Source: Thermoplasmatota archaeon
GTDB taxonomy: Archaea > Thermoplasmatota > Penumbrarchaeia > Penumbrarchaeales > Penumbrarchaeaceae
Direction of reading: 5' to 3'
NCBI GenBank assembly: GCA_016929175.1
Contig: JAFGJI010000019.1
Coordinates: 1 to 17,300, forward strand
DNA length: 17,300 bases
Shown here: positions 14,105-17,300 of the stretch, one piece after another
Layout of the letters: the number at the start of each line of letters is the position of its first letter
Numbering within the stretch: position 1 is the first letter of the stretch
Translations under genes and position numbers: made by a program
Notes under the pieces: model-generated
The model's database searches: none
The model's input: only the letters and a program-made list of their open reading frames with translations
Told to the model about the DNA's origin: nothing

Positions 14105-17100
14105 GATGCATGGCAGGTTCGGCTCATATCTCATCATGATCTTCCTGACGGTAGGACCGATGTTTTGTCCGATGCTCTTCCCCGATGCGCCCACGGTTGC
14201 GGTCCCTGCAATGGGGAACCCATCTTCGGAAACCGAAGGACATCTGAAAGACCCCCCCCCTGTCAGGAGCTCGCTTTCCCCTGCTCCCAGGATCGAAGAA
14301 CTGGAATATGCAGCGATAGGCCCCTCAATTTTCGAAGAGGAGCTGAAACCTCTTATAGAGTGGAAGACGCAGAAAGGGGTTAAGGCGGCGTTCTTCTCCA
14401 TCGAGGATATAAACGCAAGCTATGGAGAGAAAGAAAAGGATAGACCGGAAACTATCAGGGACTTCCTCGTTGCCCTCAAGGACAGGAACCAGGGGCTCCA
14501 ATGGGTCCTGCTTGCCGGGGATGGCGAGCACATCCCGCCCAGGAACGTCTTCGTGAACGGGTCTTTCGATGATGGGGGAGGCGACCCCGACAATTACGTT
14601 CCAACGGATTACTATTATGCTGGCCTTGACCGGGAGAGAGATGGGAACTGGGACATAAATGACAACGGCGTTTACGGCGAGGATTACCTCGAGGACGACA
14701 AGAAGTTCGAGGAGAAGGACTTAACCGCCGATGTATACGTCGGCCGTCTCCCTGCATCAACAAAGGAGGAGGTCCGGACCATGGTGCAAAGGCAGATATC
14801 GTACGAGAGGGACCCTCCACCAGGGTCCTGGACGAGATCGATGCTGCTCTCGGGGTCCCTGATGGACGTCCCGAACGATCCTCTCCAGTATGATGCTTAC
14901 AAGGATAACGCTTACGAACTCGTTCTGAAGGTCGAGGGGGACCTTCCTTCCACCGTCACCCCGTTCCATCTGGTTGACTACCCCCAGTTGGAGTACGGTG
15001 GATACAACGTGATGTTCGACACCCTCAACCGCTCATCCTTCGGATCTTATTACGAGGCCGGTTTTTCCACGGTTCTTATAGCATGCCACGGAGATCCCTT
15101 TAATGGGAATTGCACCAATTATAGAGGGGAGGGAGGAGGACGATGGAGCTACGAAAGGGATTATGAGGAGCATTTTACTTACGACATGGCCGGGACCATT
15201 AAAAATGGGGAGAGGCTGCCGCTCGTGTATATCTCAAGCTGTGCATCGACCGATTTCAACGAGATCGACGATACCAATATGGAGAGACTGCTTCTGAACA
15301 AAGATGGGGGCGCGATCTCTCTTATAGGGGCCACCGTCGATACATACCGGGGTGAGTTCAGACCTGATCCCTCGGATCCCAACTCGACGTTTTCGTTCGG
15401 GAACTGGTGGCTTGCCGAGGAATACTTCAGGCTTTTATACGGCAATGTCCCGAGACCGGGAGAAGCCTTGTACAAGCAGAAATGGAACTACCAGCTCCAC
15501 CTGGAATACGACCTCGGGCGGACCGTGGACATCGAGCAATACTCGAAGATATTCGACATAGAAAGCCTTGCATACAACCTTCTTGGAGATCCCGAAGGAC
15601 CTATCTGGCTCAATACCCCCACGGAGCTGAAAGTATCACTCCCCGAAAGCTACGATCACGAGAAGGGTTTCGACGTTACCGTCGTGGACCGCCTCAGCGG
15701 TAAACCGGTCTCCGGGGGCGAGGTCACCGTAACCTCTCCTTCCGACCCTGATGTTTACCTGTCCATGAAGACCCCCGTGAACGGAACGGTGCATCTGCGT
15801 CCCGACCTTACAAAGCTGGGTTGCCTGCAGGTGGTTGCAACGAAGGAGGGATACCTTCCCGAGATATCTTGCATCGAGGCCGCCTCAGTATGGGATCTGG
15901 AGATCGATCAAAATATCCTGCTGGTTCCCGACCCACCTTTGTACGATGAGCCCTTCAAAGCAATTTTTACGATAAGGAACAACGGTCAAAAGAACATCGA
16001 TCACGTGTTTCTCTACTGGACCTGGTATGAGGCTTCCGGAAAGGAACCCATGTACTCCAATTACGAGAACCTGCCTCCGGGGAATCTGACCGTGGATGTG
16101 GACATTGACTGGTATATGGGCGATGACCTGATGCTTCGGGCATGGGTGGAGATGTTCCCTCGAAAGCTGGAGTTGGACAGCGGGAACAACTTTGCAAGCA
16201 GGGAACTGAAATTGAACCATCCACTTGAGATGGACCTGATGGATCGCATAGAGCTCGAAGAGGACCAGACGTTCACGGAAAGGAACAAGGGAAAGAGATT
16301 GGACCTGATACTGATGAACAGGATCGTTGACACAGACGGCCCTTCTCCGATCGAAGTGTGGGGCCAGGTTGAGTATGGCAACATCACTCTTGAGCAGGAC
16401 CCCGAGGATATGTCCTTCGAGATAGTTCCAGCCATTGACTGGTCGGGCCAGGCTGCTGTCCGCTTCTTCGCCACCGACGGATCCGTGACCAGAAGCGATC
16501 TGGTAATTGTGGATGTGACGGGAGTCCCGGACCCTCCGCGTTTCTCCCAGACGCCCAGGATAATGGAGGTAAGGGAGGACCATCCGGTCAACTTCACGAT
16601 GACCCTTTTCGATGTGGACTCGACCGAGATCTCATTGAACACTTCATGCAGCTGGATCTCCATCGAGAAGCTTTTCGGAGGCCATTACAGCATATTCAAC
16701 ATCACGGTTCATCCCTCCGATCAATTCCTTGGTGCCAATCTGGTCACTTTCACTGCCACCGACGGAGACACCCCTGATGTGGAGCTGACGTTGACCATAA
16801 ACGTGACCCAGACCAATGATCCGCCAACGGTGCTGTCTCCTCCAAGGATCAATGCAACACGGGGCAGGGATCTATACATAGACCTTCATGTGGAGGACCC
16901 CGATGGGGACCTGGAATTCAAGGTCCAGGTAGATTGGACCTACGGAAATTTCGAGTTTGCCTATGTCAATTTCACACTGGTAATACCGGAGGACGCCGAG
17001 ATAGGAGAGCACACGATAACCATTACGGTCGACGATGGCAATGGTGAGAACGGCATCACCGAATTCCAGCTGATCGTGAACATCAGGGAGAGACCCACCA

Positions 17101-17300
17101 AAGATTACAGTCTGGTCCTTATCATAATGATCATGGTCATATTCCTGTCACTGATCATATACGGTGCTTTCCTGCGGATCCAGGAAAGAAAGCAGAAGAG
17201 GCTCCTCGATTCTGTCGGGACATCGTCCCCCCTGGAAGCAAGGCATCTCTCCGAGGATGATTTCAAGGAAGGACCCGGAAGTAAGAGAGTTTCGGAAGGA
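14103..17300 (+). CDS. Secreted C25 (gingipain-type) cysteine peptidase, membrane anchored, incomplete at 3' end
   Basis: The frame is open through the window end (1066 codons seen, no stop). A signal peptide (about 1-30) is followed by a peptidase C25 domain (about 70-500). His329 in IACHGDP and Cys380 in YISSCAST are the likely catalytic dyad, and an Asp-rich metal-binding-like DGNWDINDNGVYGED segment precedes DVYVGRLPA, both typical of the family. Then come an Ig-like region (510-595), a CARDB-like domain (600-705), three cadherin- or Ig-like repeats (about 715-805, 810-900, 906-997) and a membrane helix (1003-1025) followed by basic RIQERKQKR, so the peptidase faces outside. About a dozen N-x-S/T sites suggest glycosylation. 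Start: ATG 14103 or the next codon 14106, with GAGGT just upstream. It is transcribed divergently from the NTP-transferase-like gene. Role: extracellular digestion of proteins, or processing of surface proteins. Nine consecutive C in codons 50-53 are noted under findings. Confidence 0.88.
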   Translation, partial: MMHGRFGSYLIMIFLTVGPMFCPMLFPDAPTVAVPAMGNPSSETEGHLKDPPPVRSSLSPAPRIEELEYAAIGPSIFEEELKPLIEWKTQKGVKAAFFSIEDINASYGEKEKDRPETIRDFLVALKDRNQGLQWVLLAGDGEHIPPRNVFVNGSFDDGGGDPDNYVPTDYYYAGLDRERDGNWDINDNGVYGEDYLEDDKKFEEKDLTADVYVGRLPASTKEEVRTMVQRQISYERDPPPGSWTRSMLLSGSLMDVPNDPLQYDAYKDNAYELVLKVEGDLPSTVTPFHLVDYPQLEYGGYNVMFDTLNRSSFGSYYEAGFSTVLIACHGDPFNGNCTNYRGEGGGRWSYERDYEEHFTYDMAGTIKNGERLPLVYISSCASTDFNEIDDTNMERLLLNKDGGAISLIGATVDTYRGEFRPDPSDPNSTFSFGNWWLAEEYFRLLYGNVPRPGEALYKQKWNYQLHLEYDLGRTVDIEQYSKIFDIESLAYNLLGDPEGPIWLNTPTELKVSLPESYDHEKGFDVTVVDRLSGKPVSGGEVTVTSPSDPDVYLSMKTPVNGTVHLRPDLTKLGCLQVVATKEGYLPEISCIEAASVWDLEIDQNILLVPDPPLYDEPFKAIFTIRNNGQKNIDHVFLYWTWYEASGKEPMYSNYENLPPGNLTVDVDIDWYMGDDLMLRAWVEMFPRKLELDSGNNFASRELKLNHPLEMDLMDRIELEEDQTFTERNKGKRLDLILMNRIVDTDGPSPIEVWGQVEYGNITLEQDPEDMSFEIVPAIDWSGQAAVRFFATDGSVTRSDLVIVDVTGVPDPPRFSQTPRIMEVREDHPVNFTMTLFDVDSTEISLNTSCSWISIEKLFGGHYSIFNITVHPSDQFLGANLVTFTATDGDTPDVELTLTINVTQTNDPPTVLSPPRINATRGRDLYIDLHVEDPDGDLEFKVQVDWTYGNFEFAYVNFTLVIPEDAEIGEHTITITVDDGNGENGITEFQLIVNIRERPTKDYSLVLIIMIMVIFLSLIIYGAFLRIQERKQKRLLDSVGTSSPLEARHLSEDDFKEGPGSKRVSEG

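Noticed and set aside
15885..16583. 232-codon minus-strand open frame
   Set aside because: It is antisense to the C25 peptidase gene, whose continuous frame and domains are convincing.
1..17300. CRISPR array, tRNA, rRNA, transposase or toxin-antitoxin genes
   Set aside because: None was seen on either strand: no regularly spaced repeats, no cloverleaf-like sequence in the gaps, and no matching protein families.

Overview
The window looks like a chromosomal segment from a euryarchaeon of the Thermoplasmatota type. The reasons are archaeal tRNA-guanine transglycosylase (archaeosine) with a PUA domain, an AMP phosphorylase / ribose-1,5-bisphosphate isomerase pair, AGG/AGA-rich arginine codons, strong GGAGG ribosome binding sites, frequent TTG/GTG starts and TATA-box-like promoters. 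A secreted gingipain-type (C25) peptidase fits sediment protein-degrading lineages such as Marine Benthic Group D, but that placement is inference and marker genes outside the window would decide it. No tRNA, rRNA, CRISPR array, transposase or integrase is visible, and no gene-free stretch exceeds about 215 bases.

Layout. Bases 1-216 are non-coding and hold a 15-bp direct repeat and two perfect 10-bp inverted repeats just downstream of the first gene. Minus strand 217-3621 is a two-gene unit: an AAA+ ATPase with a PrkA-like cysteine insertion (2176-3621), followed 18 nt later by a von Willebrand A (VWA) protein with an intact MIDAS (217-2157). A short AT-rich divergent promoter region separates it from a long plus-strand run: D-2-hydroxyacid dehydrogenase (3740-4723), tgtA (4738-6771), a metallo-beta-lactamase-fold protein that has lost its metal ligands (6830-7549), ribose-1,5-bisphosphate isomerase (7564-8538), AMP phosphorylase (8562-10133) and a RimK-like ATP-grasp ligase (10196-11296). 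This run ends head-on against a minus-strand pair with no spacer at all (the two stop codons form TGATCA): an unrecognised winged-helix protein (11297-12703) and a divergent NTP-transferase-like protein (12710-13966). A second divergent promoter region (13967-14102) then leads to a large secreted C25 peptidase (14103 to the window end, incomplete).

How they work together. Isomerase and phosphorylase are consecutive steps of the archaeal nucleoside/AMP salvage route (AMP to ribose-1,5-bisphosphate to ribulose-1,5-bisphosphate), normally completed by a form III RuBisCO that would have to lie elsewhere. The degenerate beta-lactamase-fold protein sits 14 nt upstream of the isomerase and is probably co-translated with it, which is its only functional clue. 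The AAA/VWA pair resembles chaperone or chelatase-like MoxR-VWA and PrkA-YeaH pairs. The least explained items are the pseudo-beta-lactamase, the AAA/VWA pair with zinc-type cysteines, and the winged-helix / NTP-transferase pair.
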